From Russula earlei (taxonomy: Eukaryota > Basidiomycota > Agaricomycetes > Russulales > Russulaceae): a stretch of DNA of 64,000 nt. The DNA is taken from assembly GCA_025769875.1 (NCBI GenBank), contig JAGFNK010000015.1, positions 124,001 through 188,000 of the forward strand. The letters are read 5' to 3'. The notes beneath the pieces were generated by a model. The model was not told the DNA's origin and ran no database searches. It was given only the letters and a program-made list of their open reading frames with translations. Shown here in pieces: positions 20,050-31,783 of this stretch. Positions within the stretch are counted from its first letter, which is position 1. Every line of letters begins with the position of its first letter. The position numbers were made by a program, and so were the translations under genes.

Positions 20050-20235
20050 GTTATCATCATCACGTTCCGTCATTTCTCCTGTTCTCACTCCATTAGACTG
20101 TGCATATCCCCTTCGGTAATCCTTTCATCGTCTTATTCTCCTTCATCATCATCACGTTTCGTCATTTCTCCTGTTCTCACTCCATTAGACTGTGCATATC
20201 CCCTTCGGTAATCCTTTCATCATCTTATTCTCCTT
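20050..20235 (+). repeat. Direct repeat in the element leader
   Basis: A block starting TCATCATCACGTTYCGTCAT and running through CCTTCGGTAATCCTTTCATC occurs twice in tandem (about 20052-20133 and 20147-20222), upstream of gag. Confidence 0.75.
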
Positions 20236-20313
20236 CAGCTTCAGACACCGTCCTCCTTTCGTGTACCATATTTACACGTCCCTTTCCTCCCATATTTCCA
20301 CGTCAGTCTCGCT

Positions 20314-21633
20314 ATGGATAATAACCCAGTACCTACTGTTATGAGTAATACCCCCATACCTATCTCCATTCCCACACATACCACATCACTGCCCACTGTG
20401 GCCAATACTCCACCTGTTATCCTTGATCCCTCCCACAATGAGGTCATGCTCACTGAATGTTTCCTCTCAGACAACAACTGGCCTGCGCATCTCGTTCTCG
20501 ATATTGACAAAGCCAACTGGTCTGAATGGGACAAGCATCTCTGCCTTGTCACGTATGGTCAGGGATTCAAACACTGGCTGGAAGGCACCCTTCCTCGCCC
20601 TGACATTGCAACTCATGCCAAAGCTCACTGGATCTGGTCAAGCAACGACGTCTCCCTGCAAACATTCATCCTCCGCCACATCAGCCCCATTGAATATGAA
20701 TTCCTCAGCGATAAAGTCCGCACTGCATCTTCTCATGAAGTCTACAAAACACTGAAACAAAGGCATGAAAAGCTAGGACTGTACACGCAGGTCCTCACCT
20801 TGAAAAAGGCACTCGACATTCACTTCATCTTGTCCACTCCCATCAGCACCACCCTGTTTGAAATTTGCCAACTTCACAGACAAATCATCAACATGGGACC
20901 TATCAACACCGACAAGCTATTATCGGTGCTCATCATCAATTCCCTCAGCGACGACTTCCACCACCTCCAATCCGCAATCCAGTCCCTTGCCAACGAACCC
21001 AGCTTCTCATCGGCCATGCTTATTCAACGTCTTCAAAGTGAAGAGTCCCTTATCAGAAAACGAACTTCACAGGGTGCTATACAGACCACAGCTTTCCCGA
21101 CATTGGCCACGCACCCCACCTCCACGCGACCGAGACCGTTATGCTCTCATTGCAAACAGTTGGGTCACCTTTCTGACTTCTGCATTAAGCCTGGCGGCAA
21201 AATGGCTGGTCGTTCCATCGATGAGGCATGGAATGCCCAGCGGCTCGCATTCGCACGCTTGCAAAACCACGCAACTTCCGCTCGACAGCATGCAGCACAC
21301 ATATCCTCTGACACAACATCCTCTGTCATGGACGCCCCACCCCCTTTGCCCAATTTAACCATCAATGGTGTCACTTACTACGCCTCATTGCCGCCCACTG
21401 ATAACCCTTCCATGTCTTTGCCTACGCTACCAAACCCCATGACAAGTGACATCATGTCTTACACCCCCTCACCGCCCGCTGACCCGCTTTTACTGTCCGC
21501 TGGTGATGACTTCGAATATCACACATTCGTTGCATTGAGTGACCCAACCACCTCACCTGTACCGCAATCTACTTCACTCGACTGGTCCCTCCACACCTTG
21601 GATGAAACCACCCACGCCGGACCTCACTTGTGA
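20314..21633 (+). CDS. copia gag with CCHC zinc knuckle, 439 aa
   Basis: Open frame MDNNPVPTV... with a UBN2-type capsid region (VYKTLKQRHEKLGLYTQVLT, LLSVLIINSLSDDF) and a zinc knuckle CSHCKQLGHLSDFC near residue 285. Gag packages the element RNA. The frame ends in TGA, but the same frame continues directly into protease (PFILDTGATCHISPS). So gag and pol are separated here by one in-frame stop, through either mutation or readthrough design. Downstream damage makes the whole element inactive. Confidence 0.8.
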   Translation: MDNNPVPTVMSNTPIPISIPTHTTSLPTVANTPPVILDPSHNEVMLTECFLSDNNWPAHLVLDIDKANWSEWDKHLCLVTYGQGFKHWLEGTLPRPDIATHAKAHWIWSSNDVSLQTFILRHISPIEYEFLSDKVRTASSHEVYKTLKQRHEKLGLYTQVLTLKKALDIHFILSTPISTTLFEICQLHRQIINMGPINTDKLLSVLIINSLSDDFHHLQSAIQSLANEPSFSSAMLIQRLQSEESLIRKRTSQGAIQTTAFPTLATHPTSTRPRPLCSHCKQLGHLSDFCIKPGGKMAGRSIDEAWNAQRLAFARLQNHATSARQHAAHISSDTTSSVMDAPPPLPNLTINGVTYYASLPPTDNPSMSLPTLPNPMTSDIMSYTPSPPADPLLLSAGDDFEYHTFVALSDPTTSPVPQSTSLDWSLHTLDETTHAGPHL

Positions 21634-24600
21634 TGGGCACTAGAGGACTCCCCAGTCCAAAATGCACCTTTCATCCTCGACACAGGCGCCACGTGCCACA
21701 TTTCCCCCTCCCGCTCTGACTTTGTTTCCATTCATCCGACGGCTCCTCATCCTGTAACGGGACTCGGTGGGTCCCAAGTCCAAGCCATCGGTGTCGGCAC
21801 CGTACAATTTATGGCTAAGGACAGTTCTGTAATCCATTTACACAACACACTCTATATCCCATCTGCCACCGTCTTTCCATTCATCCAACAGCTCCTCATC
21901 CTGTAACGGGACTCGGTGGGTCCCAAGTCCAAGCCATCGGTGTCGGCACCGTACAATTTATGGCTAAGGATGGTTCTGTAATCCATTTACACAACACACT
22001 CTATATCCCATCTGCCACCGTCCATCTGATCTCCATTATTTGTCTTAGCCATGCAGGAAACTGCACTGCTCACTTCGATCGCGTTCGTTGCTGGGTGACT
22101 GACCACATGGGAAACACCCTATTCACAGGTCATCTTTCACCCACGTGAAACCTATACTAACTCGATGCCCTTCAACCTCAACGCGCGTTGCTGTCATCCC
22201 CGTCCCAGATGTTGAGACGTGGCATCGACGACTTGGACACTGTAATTTCCAAACAATCCTAGACATGGCAAAATCACACTGTGTCGACGGTATGACAATT
22301 AACTTGTCTCAGCTTCCGCCAAAATGCCAATACTGTATCCTTGGAAAGCAGACCCAATCCCCACTTCCTAAAACACGTGAAGGCCCCAAAGCGTCTCGAT
22401 GCCTGGAGAAAATACATGTTGACCTGATGGGACCCATGTCCGTAATATCTCGCTCGGGTTGTCGTTACTCAATGAATATCATCGATGACTTCTCGAGTTA
22501 CATGTTTGGACAATCCCGCTAGTATCAAAAGATGCGGCCGCCCTGAAACTTGACGACTGGAAATGGGCTGTTGAAAACCAATCAGACTACCGTGTGACAT
22601 ATATCGTCTCCGACAATGGGGAACTCGTCTCCAATCACTTCGCCGATTGGTGCGCCCGTCACGGAATACAGCACCTAAGAACGGCGCCTTACACCTCGCT
22701 CCAAAATGGACGAGCGGAGTGCCTGCATTGAACAATCATGAACAAAGCGCGCAGTATGCGCCTGGCTTGCAATGCGCCCCCCTCCTTCTGGGATGAATTC
22801 AATGCAACAGCTACGTACCTGACCACATTGACTGCATCCAAAACTCTGGGGGGAAAGACCCCTTTTGAAGCTTGGTTCGGTCGTAAGCCGTCTTTGTCCC
22901 ATCTCCGTGAGATCGGCTCTCTGTGTTTTGCATTAATCCCAGGAAAGCAACCAAAGATTCTCCCATGCTCCACTGCATGTGTCCTCATTGGATATGCCCC
23001 AAACGCTAAAGCTTATCGTCTGTGGGACAAAACGAATGGACGTATCTTCACTTGCTTCCATGTCTCATTTGTTGAACACCTCGACGCGTCGGCCACCCCC
23101 CTTTACCCTAACAACATAGTACTTAATGACAAAGAACCCACCTGGGACTCCATAACGATCCCGCATGTGTCCAGCCCTCCGATGGCCGACACCCATCGAA
23201 TCTCCTCCCCTATTCTCACCGGTGTCCATGCTACACTACCTCTCCATACTAGCGTTCCCCTGCCCCCCATCTCTACTAGATTAGATACCCCCATACCTGA
23301 CGCGCGTCCTACCACCATAAATTCCTCCTTACCTAATAGATTAGCCCTCCCCCCCCCTGACGATGTACGCCCGGCCCCGCCTCAACAGCCCACTTTACCT
23401 AATAGTTTAGAACCCCCCGCTCCTGATACACCTTCAATGTCCACTACCATACATCACATTATGCAAGCCTGTACCTACCCTGACTGCAACCCCCCTCCTC
23501 TCCCGATAATGTCACTACTGTTCCCATTACCACCGATACCATTCGTTCCCCTACTCCTGATCATCCTCCAACACATCACCTACCTAATAACCCCTCGTCT
23601 GCCATCAATAAACCCTCTGTCTCCTTACGCCGGTCAACTCGTATCCCGATCCCTGACCTCACTGATTCCTTACCGATGACGGCCTCCAATGCCTGTCCCA
23701 CCCTCGCCCTCCTGAGACCACCATGACCTGTTCCACCTTACCATTACATCTTGATACCACTTCCCTGCCTCTCCACGATACCATCGATACAACACCTACT
23801 TTTCAACAATCTCCCCTCTCTTTTTCGACATCCTAATACCTTACTTTGTAACTTTCTCTCTGAATATTTTCCACTTCATGATACACATACTCTCCTTCCC
23901 ATCTCGTTAGATGATTCCTTCCCCTCCCTTGCCCAAGCTCTCACATCCATACATGCTGGTTCAATCGAATGCTTCAGAAGACGACGAACCCTCCTGGGAA
24001 GCTGCCCTCTCGTCGCCAGAGTGCACGAATATTGGATTGCTGGCGCGCGCGACGAGCTCAAAAGCTTGGAAGACCTCCAGGTATTTGTCCTCGTTCCTCG
24101 CTCTGCCATGCCGACACGGCAATGGCCATTGCGCAGGTAAACTCGTTTGCAAGCGGAAGCGGGACAACCTCGGCAATATTACACGATACAAGGTCCGTTA
24201 CGTAGCCAAAGGCTATGCACAACAATATGGCCTCGACTACACCAAAACCACCACCCCCCACCGCGCGTCCCGAATCCTTCTGCGTCCTCCTCCATATCGC
24301 TGCCTCACTCGATTGGGACATCCAACAGTTTGACGTCAAAACTGCTTTCCTACACGGTGTTTTGCCCCCAGATGAAACAATGTTCATGGAACAGCCCGCT
24401 GGCTTCGAGGCACCCGGAAAAGAAGGATGGGTAATGAAGCTGATGAAAAGCATATATGGCATGAAGCAGGCCAGCAGAATTTGGAACCAGACGTTTAACA
24501 AAGCTGCTGAGGATTGGGGTTTCAGACGACTCCCATGTGAGTGGTGCGTCTACTCTCGAACCACCCAAACGGGTACAATCCTCTTCCTTGTCCACGTTGA

Positions 24601-25570
24601 CGACATCGTCTCCATTGCCTCCTCCGAGGCTGAGAATGACTCGTTCAAGTCGCTGCTGCAATCACGTTGGGAAATTTTGGACCTGGGCCCGATCAAATAT
24701 GCCCTCGGCATATCCTGTGAGACGTGACCGCGTTGGCAAGATGATTTCACTCTGCCAATTGTCCTTCATCGATCACATTGTGCAACAGTTTGGACAATCC
24801 GATGCCTATCTGGTAGATCTTCCCATGACACCCGGCCTACAACTCCGGCATGACGACAAAACTATTCCTGCCACACCGGATGTGCTAGCATGGCGAAACA
24901 CCACCCCATATCCTGCTCTCATTGGCAACCTCATCTACCTTGCTAACAGCCACTCGCCCTGACATCGCCTTTGCCAGTCAGGGAAACTAGCATCATTCAT
25001 GGATTGCTACAACCAAGATCATTGGTCTGCAGCCATACGCGTTCTCCGCTACCTCAAAGGGTCACGTTCATTATCACTCAGACTAGGCGGGACGCATCCC
25101 ATTACCCTTCTCGGGCACTCGGACTCGGACTTTGTGAACTGCATTGACACCAGTCGGTCCACTGCCGGTTACTGCTTCACACTGAGATCCGGTGTTATAT
25201 CATGGTCATCTCGCAAGCAACGAACTGTTGCTGACAGTTCATGTTACACGGAATACATCGCACTACATGGCACGACTCACGAGGCCATTTTCCTACTGAC
25301 AACTTCTCTCTCAAACCCAATTCACGCAACCTAATCCAACAGCGATATTCTGCGACAACGATGCAGCATCAAAGCTTGCCGAAGACCAAGTCTGGCACTC
25401 ACACTTGAAACACATCCGGATCAAGTACCACTACGTTAGGGAACAAGTCCTTGCGAATGAGGTGTCGATTACAAGAGTACACACAAAAGACAACATTGCC
25501 GATATCTTTACCAAACCGCTCACTCGTCCTGACTTTACCAGACTACGCCTTCTACTCGGACTCCACAGCG
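21634..25570 (+). pseudogene. copia pol (protease, integrase, RT, RNase H), decayed
   Basis: Protease: PFILDTGATCHIS at ~21.66 kb. Pre-integrase zinc region: WHRRLGHCNFQTILDMAKSH with CQYCILGK (~22.2-22.35 kb). Integrase core: KIHVDLMGPM, YIVSDNGELVS, then QNGRAEC followed by a stop, and continuing MNKARSMRLACNAPPSFWDE. RT: FDVKTAFLHGVLPPDETMFM, then LFLVHVDDIVSI (~24.3-24.6 kb). RNase H: LGHSDSDFVNCIDTSRSTAG, IFCDNDAASKLAEDQVWHSH (~25.1-25.5 kb). At least five frame breaks or stops separate these pieces, so this is a relic. Confidence 0.88.
21725..22022 (+). repeat. 149-bp tandem duplication in the protease region
   Basis: TTTCCATTCATCC... at 21725 recurs at 21874 with few changes (GACGGC versus AACAGC, GACAGT versus GATGGT). 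The period is 149 bp, not a multiple of 3, so the duplication itself breaks the frame. Confidence 0.9.
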
Positions 25571-25617
25571 TTGACCATTGAGGCTGGCGCCGAAAGGGTG
25601 TTGGCGTTGAGGGGGAA

Positions 25618-25747
25618 TATTAGAGTTCAGTAGTTCAACATCATAACCATAGATAGATACACATTCCAAATGTATGTATATAGGGTTAAGGCCCTACTCA
25701 TACGGTATAATAACAACTTAACCACTACCACTACCTATCTACCAATA
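25618..25747 (+). repeat. Right LTR, 130 bp
   Basis: Differs from the left LTR at about five positions (for example ACTCATACGG versus ACTCGTATGG). It ends only about 250 bp before the start codon of the next gene. Confidence 0.85.
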
Positions 25748-25999
25748 TGTTAATGTAGTGATAGAAGTAGAAGACAGCTGCCAGCTATATATGGACACTT
25801 GGTTACATAATACAACCGCAGAAACATGCACAAATAGCTGATTTGAACTGGCCCGTGACCGTGTCTGTCCTATCTCCGTGGTTGTGGTTGTTTTGCAGTG
25901 ATATGTGGTTGTACCCTTCTTAGGTCTTTTGATGGATGATTCGGTAAGCTCGATATCGCGTTCCCTTTCTCTTTTCGCGCGTCACTGACAATTGAAATC
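25748..25999 (+). promoter_or_regulatory. Short upstream region of the coiled-coil gene, LTR-adjacent
   Basis: 252 bp between the LTR end and the ATG at 26000. It contains CTATATATGG near 25785 and a pyrimidine-rich stretch (CCCTTTCTCTTTTC) just before the start. Any promoter must be compact or use the LTR. Confidence 0.4.
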
Positions 26000-28900
26000 A
26001 TGAAGAACCTTGGCCGACATCGTCAATCCATTGCTGACATTCAGCAAGAGCTTCATGCTATCTTCCGGGGCCATTCTCAGTGTTATGATAACCCTGAAGG
26101 CGTAGCATCCCTCCCTGTTAGGTATCTTTCTGACGTGTTTGATACCTATCGGGAAGAGTACGGCGTCGAACTTCTCACCGAAGATGAGATGGCGAGTTTC
26201 ATGCAAATTGTCGACGCGTCCCCTGGAGTTGAAGCCACGCCTGACACTATCCTTCAACTTGTAGCGATGCGTACCTGCTCAGGCCAACAGATCCATTCTG
26301 AGGGCCATCCAGTGAGCACTGAAGACTGGATCCGTGGCCGCGCGGATGAACGTAACCTTTACGGTGGACACTCACGATCTTCAAGTAATAGTTCTACCGG
26401 AGAGCATCACCGTCACGCGCGCAGTAGTCGGTCATCCAGTCGTCCTCCGAGTCGTGCCGCGGGTGGAATCCCGCGCACTCCCGGTGCGAAGGACTCTCCA
26501 TTTGACGCGCAGAAGCGCCAGCGAAGCACGCCCTTAGGTCCTGTTGCGCCATCGAGTTGGACGAGACGGCCTGCTGCCCCCGGCCGCCGGAAAAGTGATG
26601 CAAGTAATCATGGCCGCCCAATGAGCGACTCGGAGGTATGCGCTATCCCACAATTGTTCTCTCCGCGACGCGATATATCCACGGCCCAGCTGCGGTGCCC
26701 GCTAGGATTTCCTCGCTTGAGGTAGGCGAGGCATGTATTTCGTTGTAGCTGCACCTTAGCTATCTGGCTTTCTGCTATGTGGATTGAGCACCCGATTGTG
26801 GTAGCCTGGCACGCCCGCCTCTGTCGGTTCCCAGCCTCCAGCACTTCGCTGCAAGCTCTGCACCACCCTTGCTCCATCGTCTTTTGGAAACTTATAGTAT
26901 TATGCTTGCACTTTGCTGATATCTCGCTTTAGTCGCCTACCACCTTCAATCTTGGCACCGGCGATCGTTCACGTGCACCTTCCAACCCAACTACCCCAGG
27001 TTCCCAACAATCACCCACTACATTGCATGGCTTAATTGGTTCGCCTCCTCTCGGGGTCATTGGCTCTCGCCCTCACTCACGGGCGCAGTCCCAATCCCAT
27101 CCCCCCTTTTCACACCTCACACCACCTCAGTTTGATCTCTCCAGCGCAATGTGTGAAGCTTTTGAGGAAACGGTTACTCAATCTCCTATGCCACGCATTT
27201 CGACAGACTCAGACTCGGACGAATCTGAAGATTCAGTGCTAGGCCTAGTGTTTGATCGGTCCACAACATCCTCAGCAGCCTCCATGGAGCCTTTGGAGCG
27301 CGTCGAGGCGCTGCAAAGAGTCAATTCAGACCTCGCCAAAAAGGTTGTTGAAGCAGAGCGCACACTTCAACGCAAGCTAGCCGATCACGAAGTTGAACTG
27401 GAGGAGATGGAGGCGCGTCTCGAGGAAGCAAGAAGCGAGCTTAGTGCTGCAAAACGGGAGGAGAAAGAGCTGAGAAGTAAAGAGCGCTCGAACCAGACTC
27501 AAATATCCGCCCTGGAAAGCGAAATTGCCAAGGTGCAAAGGATCCTGGACAACTCACGCACGATGTATAATTCGTTGCAAAGACAGTACCAGGAACAATT
27601 GAGTACATCAAGGATATAATGCCTCTGTTTGACGTGCTGATACCTGATTGTAGATGAATCTGAGGACTTGCGAAACACACTTCGCCGAAAGGACGAGGAG
27701 ATCAGGAGTTTTCGAGAAAGTCTCTCTCTTCAGCAAATGGAGACAAATAAATATCTGAAAGAAAATAAGGCGTATGAAGAACGCATCGTTTTGCTCGAAC
27801 AAGATCTCGCACTCACGCAGCAAGCGCAAGCCAGCCTCGATGAACAAAAACAAGAAAATCTCATGCTTAAGGAGACCATCGACCGTATGAGATTTGACAT
27901 GGATGAGCTCCGTGCTGGGCTTACGAGCAACGCTCTCGGTGCCGGAAGCGGGACAAACAGTGCGCCTGGTAGTGTCAGCAGGAGCTTAGGCGCGGAATTG
28001 CTCGGTAAGTTAAGAGATGACGACCAATGGATGGACGACGAGGATGAGCCAGACTCGGCAGCGACACTGAGAGTGCTCGGTATCGAGGGTCAGGATGATG
28101 ATACAGGGGATGAAGATATCGTGCAAACGATTATCACAAGAACGAAGAAGGTAGGGCACTTCGGCATAACTTCTACCTCTTTGCCTTCACCAATATCTTG
28201 TGCAGCGAGGTTTTAGTAAGGCTAATAAGGACCAAGCATTCATTTTGAAGAAGCGCCCGGAGTATGCGGAAGCCTACACCCAACACGATCCTGGCTCTTT
28301 CACCAAGGCATCAATAACGCAAACGGAATCTCCACCTGAGATCCCAACCACCTCGATCGGAACCCATACCGATTCGTCTCTGGTATCTGTGTCGACGTTG
28401 GTGCAAACCCATGTTTCCTTACAGCGCGTTACATCAGACGTGGAGGTTCAGACCGAGGAACCTAGCACTTCCCGGTCACCTTCACCTCAAGATGATGACG
28501 AGACACTCGCGTCTTCCTCTTCCACTGTCCTTCCCCCCACCCCAAAAGCCAAACCGGTGCCCCTTGATTTTCTCTCACCCAATTCACCGACCGATCTTCC
28601 ACCATCATACAACCAAGTGACGTCCGAAACCTCATCTCATGACCTTCTGCAACTGCTCGACACTGAAGACCTGTCCTTTTCACATGTTCCTGATCTGCAA
28701 AAGCGTCGTGATCTTCGCATTGCTGTCGAGACTCTGCGTATCTGGCACAGCGACATCAAAATTCCTATCTGTTTGCCCGTAGGGTTTTCTGCCGAAACGC
28801 TCGAAGAATGGCGCACACTAAAAGCGGAGGTTGGCATCGGATGCAAGGTATTAGATCGAGCCCTGAAGGATGCAGCGACGAACGAGGCCATTAGCCGTCC

Positions 28901-29234
28901 GCAGAAAAACAACCGGTTTTACAACATATACAACACTTACGTGTATGGTGGTGACGGCATTGGGGGCAAGGTCTCATGGAGTGGACTTGCCTCGCATGCG
29001 CTGTTATGTGTCGGTGCGAGTGCGGTTGTATTTTTCGCCATGAGTCCGTTCCTAGCGCACCAATACGTCGTACCTGGCGGCCCCACCTACTACGATCGTA
29101 CCGCATGGTCAACCTTTAATACCATGCATCCAGCTGGGGAAGGCTTTTCCAGTGAAAGGAACATCGCGGTGTGGAATTTCCTTGGTAGGCTGGGAGGAGG
29201 AGCGGCTCGAATTGCACGCGGATGGCCGACCTAG
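26000..29234 (+). CDS. Coiled-coil protein with single C-terminal membrane segment (~943 aa)
   Basis: Unrecognised family. Inferred exons: 26000-26635, 26933-27602, 27654-28150, 28206-29234, all in frame. The N terminus has a helical region (LSDVFDTYREEYGVELLTED). A Ser/Arg-rich disordered part follows. Long coiled coils lie in exons 2-3, with heptad-like runs of Leu, Glu and Lys (VEAERTLQRKLADHEVELEE; EEIRSFRESLSLQQMETNKY). Then comes an acidic patch (DDDQWMDDEDEPD) and another disordered part. Near the C terminus one hydrophobic segment (ALLCVGASAVVFFAMSPFLA) is followed by about 65 mainly polar residues. This architecture suggests a cytoplasmic coiled coil anchored in an internal membrane. 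The first intron is 297 nt, long for this window, and could hide another exon. Confidence 0.75.
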
Positions 29235-29817
29235 TGGAGGTTCTTGTTTTTGTTTTTGTTATCACCCTTTACTGTGGCGTCGGGCTGAATCCGTGCCTTA
29301 CCAGTAGTACTCTTTGTTGTTCTCATCTGGGCGCAATCCATACCCACACTCCTTTATTCTATCCCCACACCAATTCCGCCTCATCTAGTCTGTACTATAT
29401 CTTATAAAGGTTAGTTATCATTTTCCGTGACAGTACTTGGTGTGAAGGTGCGTGGGAACAAAGCCTAGACGGTGGGAACCTTTTCAGGTCGTGTGAAATT
29501 CTCAAAGACGCTCTGCTCTACCGCTTACCACGACGACGACGACGATTGGCTGTATTTTCTCGCCCACAATTTCACCAATTTTCAGCCTCATTCCCCACTC
29601 AGTCTTCTGTGCGAGCAGAGGATTCATGCTTCGACCCTTTTCCGATTCAAAACAGCTACCACGCTTCATTCACCCCAACATAACCTATAGCGTGAGTCCG
29701 ACTCCTATTACGCGTCCCTCAAGGAAGTTGCCTGAACCCTCATTGTGGCGGTGAAAACAATGTATTTGTGTTCCTCCGCTAACCGATGTCTTCTCAAAGC
29801 GTTAAGATCTGCCCAGC
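29235..29817. other. Intergenic, upstream of eIF5
   Basis: 583 bp containing CT-rich stretches (around 29330-29400 and 29580-29690) typical of fungal promoters, and short ORFs without homology. It includes the eIF5 promoter and 5' leader. Confidence 0.4.
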
Positions 29818-31189
29818 ATGGCCGGGTTTGTAAACATTCGTCGCGATGTCGATGACAAGTTTTATCGATATCGGTGTGTGTATATCTTATCATGATTGTC
29901 ACCATGTTCAGCGTTTATTTCAATCATGTAGCATGCCCGTTCTCCTTACCAAAATCGAGGGCAAAGGTAACGGCATAAAGACCGTCGTCCCCAATATGTC
30001 TGATGTTGCGCGTGCCCTGTCGCGTCCGCCCACCTACCCAACCAAATTCTTCGGTTCGGAACTCGGCGCCCAGACGTCCGTAGACGAGAAGAATGATCGT
30101 TATATCGTGAATGGTGCACACGATGCCAAACGCCTCCGCGAGTTACTTGATGCCTTTATCGACAAGTTCGTCCTCTGCGGCTCATGCAAGAACCCTGAGA
30201 CGGATCTCATCATTACCAAAAATGAGCTGATCGTACGCGACTGTAAGGCATGTGGCGAACGTACGGGCGTTGACATGCGCCACCGCCTCTCCACTTACAT
30301 TCTCAAAAATCCTCCAAAGAACAAGAGTAAGAGGAAGGGCGGGCATGCAGAAGCACCCAATCCGTCCAACGAAGCTAACGGCACCGCTGGCGCTGCGGAC
30401 ATCGACGAAGCCGAAGCCGAGGCCGGGAGCGGCGATGACGAGATGACTAAGCGTATCAGATCGGAGGCCTCAGAGTTGAATACCGAATCACAGCTCGTGG
30501 ACGAGGGATGGTCTGCGGATACGTCCTCAGACGCTGTCAAGGCCCGTGTGGTTGCGGTTACCTCGGGGGTGACCAGCCTCGGTCTTATAGGCCCAGGTGA
30601 AGACGAGAGCGACGAGGACGCAGACAGCCCTTACACCCAGCTCGGCAACTGGGTCAAGGAGTACCCTGGGTGCAATGCAGTTGAAGTGTACAAGAAGGTG
30701 CAGGAACTTGGTATTGAAAAGAAACACAAGGCTGTCCAAATCCTTGCGCAGGCTTTGTTCACCAGTGACATTATTTCCGAGATTCCCAGTTATCTTCCCG
30801 TCTTCCAAAAGGTGCGCCACTACCGTTGAAATTGATGGACGTACTTGAACCTGAATGCTACAGATGGTTACATCTGAGAAGCACCAAAAGGCTTTGCTGG
30901 GAGCCATTGAGCGGTTAGCTGGCCTTGACTACCCAGAACTCATTGCGGTCATTCCAAGAATTTTGATGGAGTTCTATCAAGCCGATGTACTTGACGAGGA
31001 TGTAGTAACGTCCTGGGGTACGCACGTCAGTAAAAAGTACGTCGACAAGGACACGAGCAAGAAAGTTCGCAAGGCTAGTGAGCCATTCTTGAAGGTGAGC
31101 TCTGCCAGAATTGGGATAGATTCATTTTTGCTGAAATAGATACGTAGTGGCTCGCGGAAGCCGAGGACGACGATGAAGATGGGGAATGA
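29818..31189 (+). CDS. TIF5: Translation initiation factor eIF5, 402 aa
   Basis: eIF5 is the GTPase-activating protein for eIF2 in start-codon selection. Exons: 29818-29873, 29932-30811, 30864-31094, 31148-31189. The start was chosen because exon 1 ([19 protein letters not shown]) splices in frame to [20 protein letters not shown]; the catalytic Arg of eIF5 lies in this N-terminal tail. The IF5/IF2B domain follows ([29 protein letters not shown]...CKACGERT), with a four-Cys zinc ribbon and ILKNPPKN. A Lys-rich, acidic linker leads to the C-terminal W2/HEAT domain ([20 protein letters not shown]). The last tiny exon encodes [13 protein letters not shown], the aromatic/acidic tail known to contact eIF1, eIF3c and eIF2-beta. 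Full length for the family. Confidence 0.96.
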
Positions 31190-31476
31190 CTTGATACGTT
31201 TCCCATAGAATACGATTTTTTGCCAGTTGTGCTTCTGTACATACGGTGACTATATTCGCCGTGCGGTGTTACATGTCATCAGAGACATGTTTACTCGCGA
31301 CCAAATGATCATTATTTATCCTCGGTACAAAGGTGCAAGCTTACTCGACACGCAGCGTGTTCTTCGAGGCTGATCCAGCTTAGGACTGCATCCACTCATT
31401 CATAACAGCCTAGAGCCACTCACAGACCAACGACCTAAGTTACATCCCCATCGAGTGTTATCACAACGCTAGGCTG
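31190..31476. other. Intergenic, 3' of eIF5
   Basis: No gene recognised. Confidence 0.4.
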
Positions 31477-31783
31477 AGCATTGCATGGATGGACTTGGAA
31501 GCTGTATTCCCCGAGGTAGGTGCGTTCGCCCCCTCTCCAGAATCCCTGCATCCCCGTAAGTTCACCCGGGGCAACATGTACAACGTCATCAAGACCGAGT
31601 TTGTCGACTACGTCTACGGCGCCCTCGAGACGTGGCCGGGCTGGTGCCCTACCAGCTCGGACTCACGTGTTCTGCAGATTCCGAGAAAAACGCAGAGATC
31701 GAAGAGGACCAGGAAATTTTGATTTTCTGGCGTGCTGGCAACCCCCTCGCTCCTTTGCTTGCACTCGAGCAGCAGACGGGGTT
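31477..31783 (+). pseudogene. Coding-like fragment of unknown family
   Basis: Two overlapping frames look protein-like. The first reads MDLEAVFPEVGAFAPSPESL then GNMYNVIKTEFVDYVYGALE. The second, one frame over from about 31640, reads GLVPYQLGLTCSADSEKNAE then IEEDQEILIFWRAGNPLAPL. They would join by a frameshift or small intron. No start upstream is convincing, and the frame runs into a 17-T tract at about 31783. I do not recognise the family. It is probably a gene remnant. Confidence 0.35.

Larger units (their letters stand above)
19585..25747 (+). mobile_element. Ty1/copia LTR retrotransposon, 6.16 kb, decayed
   Basis: Direct LTRs of 130 bp (19585-19714 and 25618-25747) differ at about five positions. 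The primer-binding site GGTTATGGGCCCTG follows the left LTR and the polypurine tract GTTGAGGGGGAA precedes the right. Order on the plus strand: gag, protease, integrase, RT, RNase H. Several stops and frameshifts break pol, and a 149-bp tandem duplication lies in the protease region. The flanks (CTTGG left, TGTTA right) do not match, so no target duplication is visible: either recombination between elements or decay. LTR start and polypurine tract relate it to the element at 4.3-7.2 kb. Confidence 0.9.
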
